This document shows, piece by piece, positions 52,959 through 60,712 of a stretch of DNA of 64,000 nucleotides (position 1 is the first letter of the stretch; the number at the start of each line of letters is the position of its first letter). Origin of the DNA: Phaeobacter piscinae (GTDB lineage Bacteria; Pseudomonadota; Alphaproteobacteria; Rhodobacterales; Rhodobacteraceae); assembly GCF_002407245.1 (NCBI RefSeq), contig NZ_CP010684.1:1-64000 (forward strand), read 5' to 3'. The notes under the pieces were generated by a model, which did no database searches, was not told the DNA's origin, and saw nothing but the letters and a program-made list of their open reading frames with translations. The translations under genes were made by a program, and so were the position numbers.

Positions 52959-55853
52959 TTATTGGCGCGCTTTTCGCCACCTGTACTCGCCGGTGAGCAG
53001 GATATGCGCCCATCCGAGGGGTGAGATGTGCGAGAGCAGCGCGTCTGGGCTGTCTTTACCTTCTTTCATTCGGGCCGCGACGGCGAGGCCAAGTTGTTTT
53101 GTATTCCAGTAAATGACGAGTGCAGCCAGCAGGTTCAGCCCTGCCATGCGGTAGTGTTGGCCTTCAGCGGTGCGGTCTCGGATTTCGCCCTGGCGTCCGA
53201 TGCGCAGGGCGTTTTTCAGAGCGTGGTGGGCTTCGCCTTTGTTCAAGCCGATCTGGGCGCGGCGCTGCATGTCCGCATCGAGTAGCCAGTCGATGATGAA
53301 GAGCGTCCGCTCAACACGCCCGACTTCTCGCAAAGCCAAGGCCAGCTCATGCTGACGGGGATACGATGCCAGTTTCTTCAAGATTTGACTGGGTGGGATA
53401 GACCCGGATGCCATTGTTGCGACCGCGCGCAGAATGTTTGGCCAGTTCTGGCGGATCAGGTCTTCGCGGATTTTGCCGCCGATCATGTTACGCAAATTTT
53501 GGGGCGTGGCCGCAGGATCGAAGACGTAGAGCCGCTTTGATGGGAGATCGCGGATACGTGGGATGAACCGATAAGACAGCAGTGATGTCACGGCAAAGAC
53601 GTGATCAGTGAAGCCGCCGGTATCGGCATATTGCTCTTTGATGTTTCTGCCTGCCTCGTTCATCAACAGGCCATCGAGGATGTAGGGCGCTTCGCTGACT
53701 GTGGCCGGAATGTCTTGCGTCGCGAACGGGCCGAACTGGTCGGAGACGTGGGTATAGGCTTTGCGGCCTGGTTCGGAGCCGTATTTTGCGTTGATCAGAT
53801 TCATGGCTTCGCCCTGCCGGGACGCAGGGAAGAACTGGCCGTCACTTGATGCAGTCACGCCGGTTCCCCAGAAACGGGCCATTGGCAGGTCAGATTGGGC
53901 TTTGGCCACCATGGCCAGAGCGCGATTGATGGCATCGCTTTCGACATGCCACCGCGAGATGCGGGAAAGCTGAAAGTAATTATGGGTGCTGGTTGCCTCT
54001 GCCATCTTGCTCAAGCCAAGGTTCAGGCCTTCAGCCAAAAGGACATTCAACAGGCCGATTTTATCTGTACACGGTACACCCGTGCGGAGATGGGTGAAGG
54101 CCTCGCCAAATCCGATGTCGTCTTCCACATCCATCAGAATGTCAGTGATGCGCGCATCAGGCAGACGGCGATACAGATCAAGTACAAGCTCATCTGCTTC
54201 TGGCGGTACGTCGTGTTTCAGACGATCAACATGCAAGATGCCATCTTCAATTGTGCCGCCGGGGATGGCTCCGTTTCGCGCTGCTTTGGCGAGATGTTTC
54301 AAACCATCTGCCATTCTCGCTTTTCGGTCTCTTACCCAGGTATCAGGATCAAAGGGAACAGTCAGTCGCGGCACCAATTTTGCGGCATCAACCGGGACAA
54401 GCGCCTGTTTGAGGTCGGCGTAGCGCTTGGAATGCGCGAGCCAGATATCGCCTGAACGGAAGGCGTCACGCAGATGGAACAAGACGGCCACCTCCCACAA
54501 TCGGTGATCGTCTTCGGGTTCCGCGCTCAGATGCCTGTGCCATTTCGAAGTTCTGCGCAGGAACCCCGTTGGGCGCGTACCTGAAGCAACTGCCCCAGAC
54601 ACAATCTGTGCCGCCTGCAAAAGCGGGGTGCTGACAGACGCGGCTTCAATATCCAGAGCACGCAGCATACGCGGCGTATATCGTCGGAAGCGCCGATAGC
54701 CTTGTTTGACGTGACTGAGCGGGTCAGCGGCAAGCGCTCCGGTCAGCTTAGAGGATTGGGCGATCAGGCTTTCCAAACCGGCCCATCCTGGGTGATCTGC
54801 GATAGCGGCATTCAGATCGGAACCATCTGCCCTTGCAGCCAACAACGCTGATCCGAGTTCTGTGAATGAGCGTAGCGTCTGTTCAATGGTCACCTTCTGA
54901 GCATCGACCTGCGCATCACAGATCTTCTTGGCTTCTCGCCAAGTCTTCCCAACGATCCTATCGTGGGTTTCGACAATGGCGTCCGCGATGGCAGCGGCCC
55001 ATTCGATGACGCAGACAGCCAGGATCGCAAGCCGCCGGTCACTGGATATGTCACGCAAGCCGTCAGCAAAGTAGCGTTCGCCTTGGCGGCGGAGGCGTGT
55101 GACCCGGTGAGGTGGGATACCATCGAGGATGCCGGGGCTGAGATTGAGACCCTGCAAAAGCTCCAAACGTTCCAACAAACGACAAGCATCAGCGGAGTTC
55201 GAGCCAATCTCAAACTGGCGCAACCAGACCAAACGGGTGATCCGGTCGTCAATCAACTCAGACAGCAAGCCGCCCAGCTTATGCTTTGCATCGTCATCGA
55301 GCCGATCAACGATCCGGGTCTCGATCCGCCGTTCGGCGGCAACCAAGGCATCCGCGCAAAGCCGTTCGACAGTGGTGACCCCAGGCACAATCATCATGGA
55401 CAGGCGGCAGCGATCCACAAATCTTTGGGCGAGATCGGCGTTGGATTGCGTTGTTTCAGCTTCGCCCGCCAACCATTCTGTGAGGTCGCGGGCCCCACGC
55501 CCGGTGAACATCTTGTACCCGTAGATTTCGCGCAGGTCGGCCAAGTGTTCGCGGCGGGTTTCAGCACGATGCGCATAATCGGCCAGATCGTCGGGGTTCG
55601 AACCAAGCTGCGCCGCGAGGAATTCCGCGATCACTGACGGGATGATTTCACCGGGCACCAAGAGCCGCCCCGGATATCGAAATGCACAGAGCTGAAGGGC
55701 AAAGCCAAAACGGTTGTGCGACCGGCGGCGAGATTGGATGTGCTCAATGTCATCATCCGCCAAGGTGTAATGCCGCAGCAGCGTTTCTTGATCGCTCGGC
55801 AAGTCAAAGAGCGCGGCCCGTTGGCGGGCATTCAAAATCTGTCGTCGTGGCAA
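52959..55853 (-). CDS. tnpA: Tn3-family transposase
   Basis: A 964-residue replicative transposase. The N-terminal DUF4158-like DNA-binding domain starts with PRRQILNARQRAALFDLPSD. The C-terminal catalytic domain shows the DDE residues in context: Asp in TASSDGQFFPASRQ, Asp in TGGFTDHVFAVTS and Glu in ALREVGRVERTLF. The start is TTG 55853 with AGGAA six bases upstream; an in-frame upstream start at 55937 is less likely. The stop codon lies only a few bases from the left terminal repeat. The length is normal and no disruption is seen, so it should be functional. Confidence 0.94.
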   Translation of the reverse strand: MPRRQILNARQRAALFDLPSDQETLLRHYTLADDDIEHIQSRRRSHNRFGFALQLCAFRYPGRLLVPGEIIPSVIAEFLAAQLGSNPDDLADYAHRAETRREHLADLREIYGYKMFTGRGARDLTEWLAGEAETTQSNADLAQRFVDRCRLSMMIVPGVTTVERLCADALVAAERRIETRIVDRLDDDAKHKLGGLLSELIDDRITRLVWLRQFEIGSNSADACRLLERLELLQGLNLSPGILDGIPPHRVTRLRRQGERYFADGLRDISSDRRLAILAVCVIEWAAAIADAIVETHDRIVGKTWREAKKICDAQVDAQKVTIEQTLRSFTELGSALLAARADGSDLNAAIADHPGWAGLESLIAQSSKLTGALAADPLSHVKQGYRRFRRYTPRMLRALDIEAASVSTPLLQAAQIVSGAVASGTRPTGFLRRTSKWHRHLSAEPEDDHRLWEVAVLFHLRDAFRSGDIWLAHSKRYADLKQALVPVDAAKLVPRLTVPFDPDTWVRDRKARMADGLKHLAKAARNGAIPGGTIEDGILHVDRLKHDVPPEADELVLDLYRRLPDARITDILMDVEDDIGFGEAFTHLRTGVPCTDKIGLLNVLLAEGLNLGLSKMAEATSTHNYFQLSRISRWHVESDAINRALAMVAKAQSDLPMARFWGTGVTASSDGQFFPASRQGEAMNLINAKYGSEPGRKAYTHVSDQFGPFATQDIPATVSEAPYILDGLLMNEAGRNIKEQYADTGGFTDHVFAVTSLLSYRFIPRIRDLPSKRLYVFDPAATPQNLRNMIGGKIREDLIRQNWPNILRAVATMASGSIPPSQILKKLASYPRQHELALALREVGRVERTLFIIDWLLDADMQRRAQIGLNKGEAHHALKNALRIGRQGEIRDRTAEGQHYRMAGLNLLAALVIYWNTKQLGLAVAARMKEGKDSPDALLSHISPLGWAHILLTGEYRWRKARQ

Positions 55854-56016
55854 GGTGATTTCCTGAATGGGAGTTGACGGCGGCGTCCGTAAGGCGGACG
55901 CTGAGCGGACAGGTTCAGGCGAACAGACGCACCGCATGAAACCGCTGCTTTCGGTGTCTCATATATCTGGTACGATTAGATTTGCAAAAGAGGCCCCTTA
56001 TTCGTACACTTTGTAC
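55854..56016. other. Candidate res site between tnpA and tnpR
   Basis: A 163-bp non-coding gap between the divergent tnpA and tnpR genes, the usual place for the resolution site and both promoters. It ends in a perfect dyad GTACA-CTT-TGTAC (56004-56016) abutting the tnpR start codon, and contains TGTCTCATATATC near 55956-55968. The three resolvase subsites could not be assigned with certainty. Confidence 0.55.
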
Positions 56017-56598
56017 ATGACTGCGACAAAAATCGGATACGCCCGCTGCTCGACCGACGGCCAAGACCTCACAGCTCAAAAACAGGCGCTCGAAACTTTG
56101 GGCGTGGCTCCAGATCGCATCTACGCTGATCATGGATTAACCGGCACCAACCGCGCCCGCCCCGGCCTTGATCAAGCTATCGCTGCTGTGCGGACAGGTG
56201 ACACGCTCGTTGTTCCAAAGCTCGACCGGCTGGCCCGCTCCGTTCCAGATGCCCGTGCTATCGCCGACCAACTCGAAACGAAGGGCGTCAAACTCGCCTT
56301 GGGCGCATCGGTCTATGACCCCTCCGACCCCATGGGAAAGATGTTCTTCAACATCCTTGCCACTTTTGCTGAGTTTGAATCCGATCTGATCCGCATGCGC
56401 ACCCGCGAAGGCATGGCCATCGCCCGCGCCAAAGGCAAGCTGCGCGGCAAACAGCCAAAACTATCAGACAGGCAGCAACGCGAACTCACCCGCATGCATG
56501 CGACCGGTGATTATTCAATCAGTGACCTCGCAGAGGTGTTTTCGGTGTCACGGCCAACCGTCTATCGAACGCTGAATCGACAGACCGTTGATCCATAG
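56017..56598 (+). CDS. tnpR: Serine resolvase
   Basis: A 193-residue serine site-specific recombinase that resolves transposition cointegrates at res. The catalytic Ser is in IGYARCSTDGQDL near residue 11. The conserved LVVPKLDRLARSVPD and FFNILATFAEFESDLIRMRT segments follow, and a C-terminal helix-turn-helix (SISDLAEVFSVSRPTVYRTL) binds DNA. ATG 56017 (MTATKIGYARC) is the family-typical start. The ECF sigma gene begins 20 bp after its stop, so cargo expression may partly come from the tnpR transcript. Confidence 0.93.
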   Translation: MTATKIGYARCSTDGQDLTAQKQALETLGVAPDRIYADHGLTGTNRARPGLDQAIAAVRTGDTLVVPKLDRLARSVPDARAIADQLETKGVKLALGASVYDPSDPMGKMFFNILATFAEFESDLIRMRTREGMAIARAKGKLRGKQPKLSDRQQRELTRMHATGDYSISDLAEVFSVSRPTVYRTLNRQTVDP

Positions 56599-56617
56599 CA
56601 GGACGTTTTGAATACCC

Positions 56618-57160
56618 ATGGCTGATATAAATGACATTGAGGATTGGATTGTGCGGGTCGGACTTGGGGACCGCAAAGCATTTAATGCGCTATATGATGC
56701 AACCTCGGCGAAACTTTTTGGCGTTTGCTTACGTGTTTTAAACAACCGGGCCGAAGCAGAAGAGGCTTTGCAAGAGGCGTTTATCCGCGTGTGGCAACGT
56801 GCGGATCGCTTCAAGGCGAATGGCTATAGCCCGATGACATGGTTAATCACACTGACCCGCAATCTGGCGATAGATCGTTTGCGGGCCAGAAAAGCACCGA
56901 ATGATGATATTAGCGAACGCGCAGATATCGCCGATCAAGGCCCCACGCCGGAACAATCGGTGATGGCCGCTTCGGACAGGCGCAGGATTGATCATTGTTT
57001 GGATGAACTGGACGATCCCAAAGCAGGCGCGGTGCGTGGTGCCTATATAATGGGGGAGACCTACGAAGATTTAGCCGCTCGATATGCGGTGCCTGTAAAC
57101 ACCATGCGCACTTGGCTGCGCCGGAGTTTACTAAAGTTGAGAGAGTGTTTGACGCGATGA
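56618..57160 (+). CDS. ECF-family RNA polymerase sigma factor
   Basis: A 180-residue group-IV sigma factor. Region 2 (about residues 22-90) shows LYDATSAKLFGVCLRVLNN, AEEALQEAFIRVWQRADRF and MTWLITLTRNLAIDRLR. Region 4 (about 125-178) shows GAYIMGETYEDLAARYAVPV and MRTWLRRSLLKLRECL. The stop overlaps the anti-sigma gene start (ATGA), a sign of a matched pair. With an RskA-like anti-sigma it resembles the SigK-type group. Its likely targets are its own operon and the fasciclin/msrB genes downstream. Carried on a Tn3-family transposon, which is uncommon. Confidence 0.93.
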   Translation: MADINDIEDWIVRVGLGDRKAFNALYDATSAKLFGVCLRVLNNRAEAEEALQEAFIRVWQRADRFKANGYSPMTWLITLTRNLAIDRLRARKAPNDDISERADIADQGPTPEQSVMAASDRRRIDHCLDELDDPKAGAVRGAYIMGETYEDLAARYAVPVNTMRTWLRRSLLKLRECLTR

Positions 57161-57849
57161 GCAGTGCACAGACATATAACCCGGATGACGATGTTCTGGC
57201 GGCAGAATATGCCTTGCATCTGCTGTCGCCAACGGAGCGGGCCAGCTTTAAGGAACGTTTGCGCGACGATGCTGCGCTCCGTGATCTTGTGCGCGGATGG
57301 GAAGAGCACTTTTTTGTGTTTTCCGATGAAGTCGCTGAAGTCGCGCCGCCGAAACGGGCAAAGTCCGCCATTGATAGGCGTCTCTTTGGACCTGAGCTGA
57401 CCTCACGAAGCACCATCTGGGCTTGGCTACTTGGCACAGGGGGTATTGCGGCTGTCGCGTTCGCAGTGGCTCTGTTCGTGATGCCGTTCTTGCAGGATCC
57501 CCTGCAAATTAATCCGACCCATACTGCAGAAGTCGCGACAGAAGACCGTTCTCTGGTAATTGTCGCAGCCTTTTCGGCGGTTTCCAACGCACTGGTTGTG
57601 CGCCGAACGCAAGGCTCCCCAGCGACTGGACGGGTGCATGAAATGTGGCTCATCCTTGAAGGCGCGACGGCACCGATCTCGCTTGGTCTAATTCCTGAAG
57701 GAAATGAAGGGCGCATTGCAATTCCTCAAGAACTGGCAGGGCGACTGACTGCGGCGCTGTTCGCGGTTAGCGATGAACCCACTGGCGGTTCGCCAACGGG
57801 TCAGCCAACAGGTGCGGTGCTTGCGGCAGGACCAATCCAGGCCTTGTGA
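57157..57849 (+). CDS. RskA-type membrane anti-sigma factor
   Basis: A 230-residue membrane anti-sigma factor. The cytoplasmic N-terminal domain (about 1-85: DDDVLAAEYALHLLSPTERA) should hold the sigma factor. One transmembrane helix is at about residues 91-112 (TGGIAAVAFAVALFVMPFL). The periplasmic domain has the RskA (anti-sigma-K) signature HEMWLILEGATAPISLGLIP and EPTGGSPTGQPTGAVLAAGPI. No zinc-binding HxxxCxxC motif is seen, so the redox-zinc type is excluded. Release probably follows cleavage of the protein after an envelope signal. Translation is coupled to the sigma gene. A strong terminator follows. Confidence 0.92.
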   Translation: MSSAQTYNPDDDVLAAEYALHLLSPTERASFKERLRDDAALRDLVRGWEEHFFVFSDEVAEVAPPKRAKSAIDRRLFGPELTSRSTIWAWLLGTGGIAAVAFAVALFVMPFLQDPLQINPTHTAEVATEDRSLVIVAAFSAVSNALVVRRTQGSPATGRVHEMWLILEGATAPISLGLIPEGNEGRIAIPQELAGRLTAALFAVSDEPTGGSPTGQPTGAVLAAGPIQAL

Positions 57850-57869
57850 ACCAACCAAAGGCGTTGAAT

Positions 57870-57913
57870 ATTATCTGGAATGTGGCTCCACCTTCCAGAT
57901 AATTCTATTTTTT
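57870..57913 (+). terminator. Intrinsic terminator after anti-sigma gene
   Basis: Perfect 11-bp stem ATTATCTGGAA/TTCCAGATAAT with a 12-nt loop, closely followed by a run of six T (57908-57913). It separates the sigma/anti-sigma transcript from the fasciclin genes. Confidence 0.85.
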
Positions 57914-57977
57914 CGTGAGTTTTTATTCTTACAATTCAATACCATACGATTTTTCTTATCTTTTTCGAAAGCAGGCT

Positions 57978-58004
57978 GAAACTTTTCTCTCTGCCACGCC
58001 GTGG
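57978..58004 (+). promoter_or_regulatory. Candidate ECF-type promoter of fasciclin genes
   Basis: GAAAC (57978-57982), a 17-nt spacer and CGTGG (58000-58004), resembling the GAAC...CGT pattern common to ECF sigma factors. It lies downstream of the terminator and 53 bp before the first fasciclin start. It might be read by the sigma factor of the transposon. Confidence 0.4.
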
Positions 58005-58056
58005 CTTTTAGCATGACCCAGACACAACGTCTGTACATCACTGAGAGGACAAGAAA

Positions 58057-58620
58057 ATGATGAAATCCCTGATCAACAGCGTAGCCGTAGTTGCGATCAC
58101 TTGCTCAGCAGCTTTTGCTGCTAGTCATTCCGCCGAGAACCCGATGGTGGGCGGCGCGCCGATGTTCGCCGACAAAAACATCGTTGAAAACGCCGTTAAC
58201 TCTGCCGATCACACAACGCTTGTGGCCGCTGTTCAGGCTGCTGGTCTGGTGGAGACTTTGCAAAGCGAAGGCCCGTTCACTGTTTTTGCTCCGGTCAACG
58301 CAGCATTTGATGCGCTGCCCGAAGGCACTGTTGAAACCCTGCTTAAACCAGAGAACAAAGACCAGCTGACCAAAATCCTGACCTGCCATGTGGTTGCAAC
58401 CAATGCATTGGCAGATGCGATCCGCGGTATGGTCGATGACGATAACGGCAAGCACCCCGTACCGACGGTCGGCGGCTGCACACTGCAAGCCACCTATGAT
58501 GGCGATGAGATCTTTATTGAAGACGAGATGGGCAACAAAGCCACCGTGACCATTGCAGATGTCAAACAATCCAACGGCGTGATCCATGTGATCGACAAGG
58601 TTCTTCTGCCTGCCATGTAA
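58057..58620 (+). CDS. Secreted fasciclin-domain protein 1
   Basis: A 187-residue exported protein with a signal peptide (MMKSLINSVAVVAITCSAAFA) and a single FAS1 domain (about residues 45-187). The H1 motif is GPFTVFAPVNAAFDALP. The H2-type ending is TVTIADVKQSNGVIHVIDKVLLP. FAS1 domains mediate adhesion or surface interactions; bacterial secreted forms are often induced by sigma factors in envelope or singlet-oxygen stress. Two Cys residues in the domain (CHVV and GGCTLQ) could form a disulfide; the second fasciclin lacks them. GAGAGGACAAG precedes the start. It is a paralogue of the next gene. Confidence 0.92.
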   Translation: MMKSLINSVAVVAITCSAAFAASHSAENPMVGGAPMFADKNIVENAVNSADHTTLVAAVQAAGLVETLQSEGPFTVFAPVNAAFDALPEGTVETLLKPENKDQLTKILTCHVVATNALADAIRGMVDDDNGKHPVPTVGGCTLQATYDGDEIFIEDEMGNKATVTIADVKQSNGVIHVIDKVLLPAM

Positions 58621-58623
58621 TAA

Positions 58624-58667
58624 ACGCCAAACCTTCCGGCGCTCAACCTTCCTTGGGCGTCGGTTTT
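58624..58667 (+). terminator. Weak hairpin with T-run between fasciclin genes
   Basis: ACGCCAA pairs with TTGGGCGT (one bulged G) and is followed by CGGTTTTTC. It could reduce read-through into the second fasciclin gene. Confidence 0.4.
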
Positions 58668-58701
58668 TCTTCAATAAAAAATCGAAAATGGAAATATCAA
58701 A

Positions 58702-59241
58702 ATGAAACGCACGCTTATTGTTTTGGCCCTGAGCCTGTCGACTGCAACCTCTGCCTTCGCTGCGAACCCGGATGTAGGCGGCGCGCCAATGTTTGAAACG
58801 AAAAACATCGTCGAGAATGCTGTTAACTCCGCTGATCACACCACGCTTGTCGCTGCTGTGCAGGCTGCTGGTCTGGTTGAGACGCTCCAAACACCTGGTC
58901 CCTTTACGGTATTCGCCCCTGTCAACGATGCCTTTGCAGCGCTTCCTGCTGGAACCGTTGAAACCCTGCTCAAGCCTGAAAACAAAGATACTTTGGTGAA
59001 AATCCTGACTGCTCACGTCGTTGCAGGCGACATCTCTGCCAATCAGATCCGTCGTAACGCCGGTGCTGATGGTTTCTATCACATGCAAGCCGTCTCTGGA
59101 GATGCCCTGTCAGCGCAGGTGCGTGGCAATAATATTTATATCTACGATGAAAATGGAAACGCCGGGAAAATTACGATTTCTGATGTGAACCAGTCGAACG
59201 GTGTCATCCATGTGGTGAACAAAGTTCTGTTGCCGAAGTAA
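58702..59241 (+). CDS. Secreted fasciclin-domain protein 2
   Basis: A 179-residue exported FAS1 protein with a signal peptide (MKRTLIVLALSLSTATSAFA). It shares a near-identical stretch with the first fasciclin (GGAPMF, then KNIVENAVNSADHTTLVAAV and QAAGLVETLQ) and diverges in the C-terminal half, where it lacks the two cysteines. H1 is GPFTVFAPVNDAFAALP; H2 is GVIHVVNKVLLPK. The pair arose by duplication. It is preceded by a short gap with a weak hairpin and followed by a terminator-like hairpin. Confidence 0.92.
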   Translation: MKRTLIVLALSLSTATSAFAANPDVGGAPMFETKNIVENAVNSADHTTLVAAVQAAGLVETLQTPGPFTVFAPVNDAFAALPAGTVETLLKPENKDTLVKILTAHVVAGDISANQIRRNAGADGFYHMQAVSGDALSAQVRGNNIYIYDENGNAGKITISDVNQSNGVIHVVNKVLLPK

Positions 59242-59264
59242 CAGGGAGGCTTTGGTAACCAGAA

Positions 59265-59291
59265 GGCCCGCCTGATCCTCTCAGGTGGGCC
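59265..59291 (+). terminator. Hairpin after fasciclin 2
   Basis: GGCCCGCCTGA/TCAGGTGGGCC, an 11-bp stem with one G-U pair and a 5-nt loop, followed by AATTTATT. It lies between fasciclin 2 and msrB, so msrB may be expressed at a lower level by read-through. Confidence 0.55.
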
Positions 59292-59315
59292 AATTTATTC
59301 AGGAAAGGAAAGATC

Positions 59316-59780
59316 ATGAAACGCCGCGACTTTATCGCCCTAACCAGTAGCTCTATTGCACTCGCCACCATGGGTCACGCCACAACAGGTGATTTCGAAA
59401 TCACTCGTACAGAAGCCGAATGGCGTGCCATGTTAACCGAGGCAGAGTATCTGGTGATGCGCGAAGAAAAGACCGAACGAAAATTCGCCAGTCCCCTGAA
59501 TAATGAGAAGCGGGATGGTGTGTATCACTGCAGAGGCTGTGATCTGGCGTTGTATTCTTCGGATACCAAATACGACAGCGGCACCGGCTGGCCCAGCTTT
59601 TGGGATGTCCTACCAAACGCTATTGGTACCAAAATGGACAATACGTTCTTTACAACCCGCACCGAATGTCACTGTCGTCGTTGCGGTAGTCACCTGGGAC
59701 ACATCTTCAACGACGGACCGCAGCCAACTGGTAAACGTCATTGCTTAAATGGTTTAAGCTTGGTGTTTCAAGCAGTATGA
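59316..59780 (+). CDS. msrB: Exported peptide-methionine (R)-S-oxide reductase
   Basis: A 154-residue MsrB that reduces methionine-R-sulfoxide in oxidised proteins. The N-terminus KRRDFIALTSSSIALATMG is a twin-arginine-type signal, so the enzyme should work in the periplasm. Zinc-binding pairs are CRGC (about residues 72-75) and CRRC (about 120-123); substrate motifs GTGWPSFWD and HLGHIFNDGP are present. The catalytic Cys is in KRHCLNGLSL, near residue 143. AGGAAAGGAAAG precedes the ATG. It is the last cargo gene, ending 24 bp before the right terminal repeat. It probably repairs proteins oxidised in the envelope, in line with the stress-regulator cargo. Confidence 0.94.
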   Translation: MKRRDFIALTSSSIALATMGHATTGDFEITRTEAEWRAMLTEAEYLVMREEKTERKFASPLNNEKRDGVYHCRGCDLALYSSDTKYDSGTGWPSFWDVLPNAIGTKMDNTFFTTRTECHCRRCGSHLGHIFNDGPQPTGKRHCLNGLSLVFQAV

Positions 59781-59804
59781 ACAGCAAACCTCGATGGCTT
59801 CAGG

Positions 59805-59842
59805 CTTAGCGTACTATTCCGCCCCCAGCCGTAAGCGACCCC
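59805..59842 (-). repeat. Right terminal inverted repeat (38 bp)
   Basis: Exact reverse complement of the left repeat at 52918-52955; starts CTTAGCGTAC and ends TAAGCGACCCC. Confidence 0.95.
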
Positions 59843-59847
59843 CAACC
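59843..59847. repeat. Target site duplication, right copy
   Basis: CAACC directly after the right terminal repeat, matching 52913-52917. Confidence 0.9.
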
Positions 59848-60582
59848 AGCCGCGCGCGGTTTTTTCTGACCCATAACTACACCGGCTATCCGCTGCTGCG
59901 GCAGGCGCGTGCCATGGTTGCGCGCGGCGATCTGGGGCGGATCCGGCTGGTGCAGGCAGAATATGCGCAGGACTGGCTGACCGACGTGATCGAACAGGAG
60001 GGTCACAAACAGGCCGCCTGGCGCACCGACCCCGCACAATCCGGCGCCGGGGCGATTGGCGATATCGGCACCCATGCCTTCAATCTCGCTTGTTTTGTCA
60101 GCGGTCTGGCGCCACAGGCGCTCTCGGCTGAGCTGCACAGCTTCGGGCCCGGACGTCAGGTTGATGACAACGCCCATATCCTGCTGCGCTATGCAGAGGG
60201 CGCGCGCGGTATGCTCTGGGCCAGCCAGATCGCGGTCGGCTGTGAAAACGACCTGCGCCTGCGCATCTATGGCGACAAGGGCGGGCTGGAGTGGGAGCAT
60301 CAGGACCCCAATCAGATGCGCTTCACCCGCTTTGGGGAACCCAAACAGATCCTGACCCGCGGCGGCGCTGGTGTTGGCCCGGACTGGACCCGCGTTCCGC
60401 CTGGTCACCCGGAGGGATATCTGGAAGGCTTCGCAACGCTTTACACCGATATCGCCGAGGTGATCGAGACCGGCATCGACAATCCGATGCTGCCCGGTCT
60501 TCAGGCAGGGCTGGACGGGATGTGGTTCATCTCTGCGGCGCAGACCTCCTCTGCCGACGGGGGGGCCTGGATCCCCCGATAA
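59848..60582 (+). pseudogene. Gfo/Idh/MocA oxidoreductase 2, 3' part (separated by transposon)
   Basis: The last 244 codons and stop of the interrupted sugar dehydrogenase, continuing in frame from codon 130 at 52917. It holds most of the C-terminal catalytic domain: FFLTHNYTGYPLLRQARAMV, GAGAIGDIGTHAFNLACFVS with the catalytic His/Asp region, and LRLRIYGDKGGLEWEHQD. No promoter or start of its own is obvious. Without the N-terminal NAD-binding half it cannot be an active enzyme. Confidence 0.92.
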
Positions 60583-60623
60583 TCCCCACGGCTCACCTGA
60601 TCCGACCAACCCGAAAAACCGCC

Positions 60624-60648
60624 ATCCAAGGGGGACATCTCCTTGGAT
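60624..60648 (+). terminator. Hairpin upstream of aldehyde dehydrogenase gene
   Basis: ATCCAAGG/CCTTGGAT, an 8-bp perfect stem with a 9-nt loop, between the oxidoreductase stop and the aldehyde dehydrogenase gene. No T-run; a possible processing or attenuation site. Confidence 0.35.
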
Positions 60649-60712
60649 CCCGCGCCTGCGCGCGCCCGGCGCCATGTCATCCCCCCATTCGCTCCAACCC
60701 GAGGTTTTTTCC

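Larger units (their letters stand above)
52918..59842. mobile_element. Tn3-family transposon with sigma/anti-sigma/fasciclin/MsrB cargo (6925 bp)
   Basis: A complete element bounded by identical 38-bp inverted repeats and a CAACC target duplication. Gene order: tnpA (minus), candidate res region, tnpR (plus), then ECF sigma factor, anti-sigma factor, two fasciclin proteins and msrB (all plus). From memory, the terminal repeat (GGGGTCGCTTACGG start, TACGCTAAG end) and divergent tnpA/tnpR layout resemble the Tn163/Tn5393 branch of the family. The cargo is clearly richer in A+T than the host DNA, pointing to a foreign source. Perfect ends, an intact transposase and an exact target duplication indicate a recent and perhaps still active insertion. 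Confidence 0.93.
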
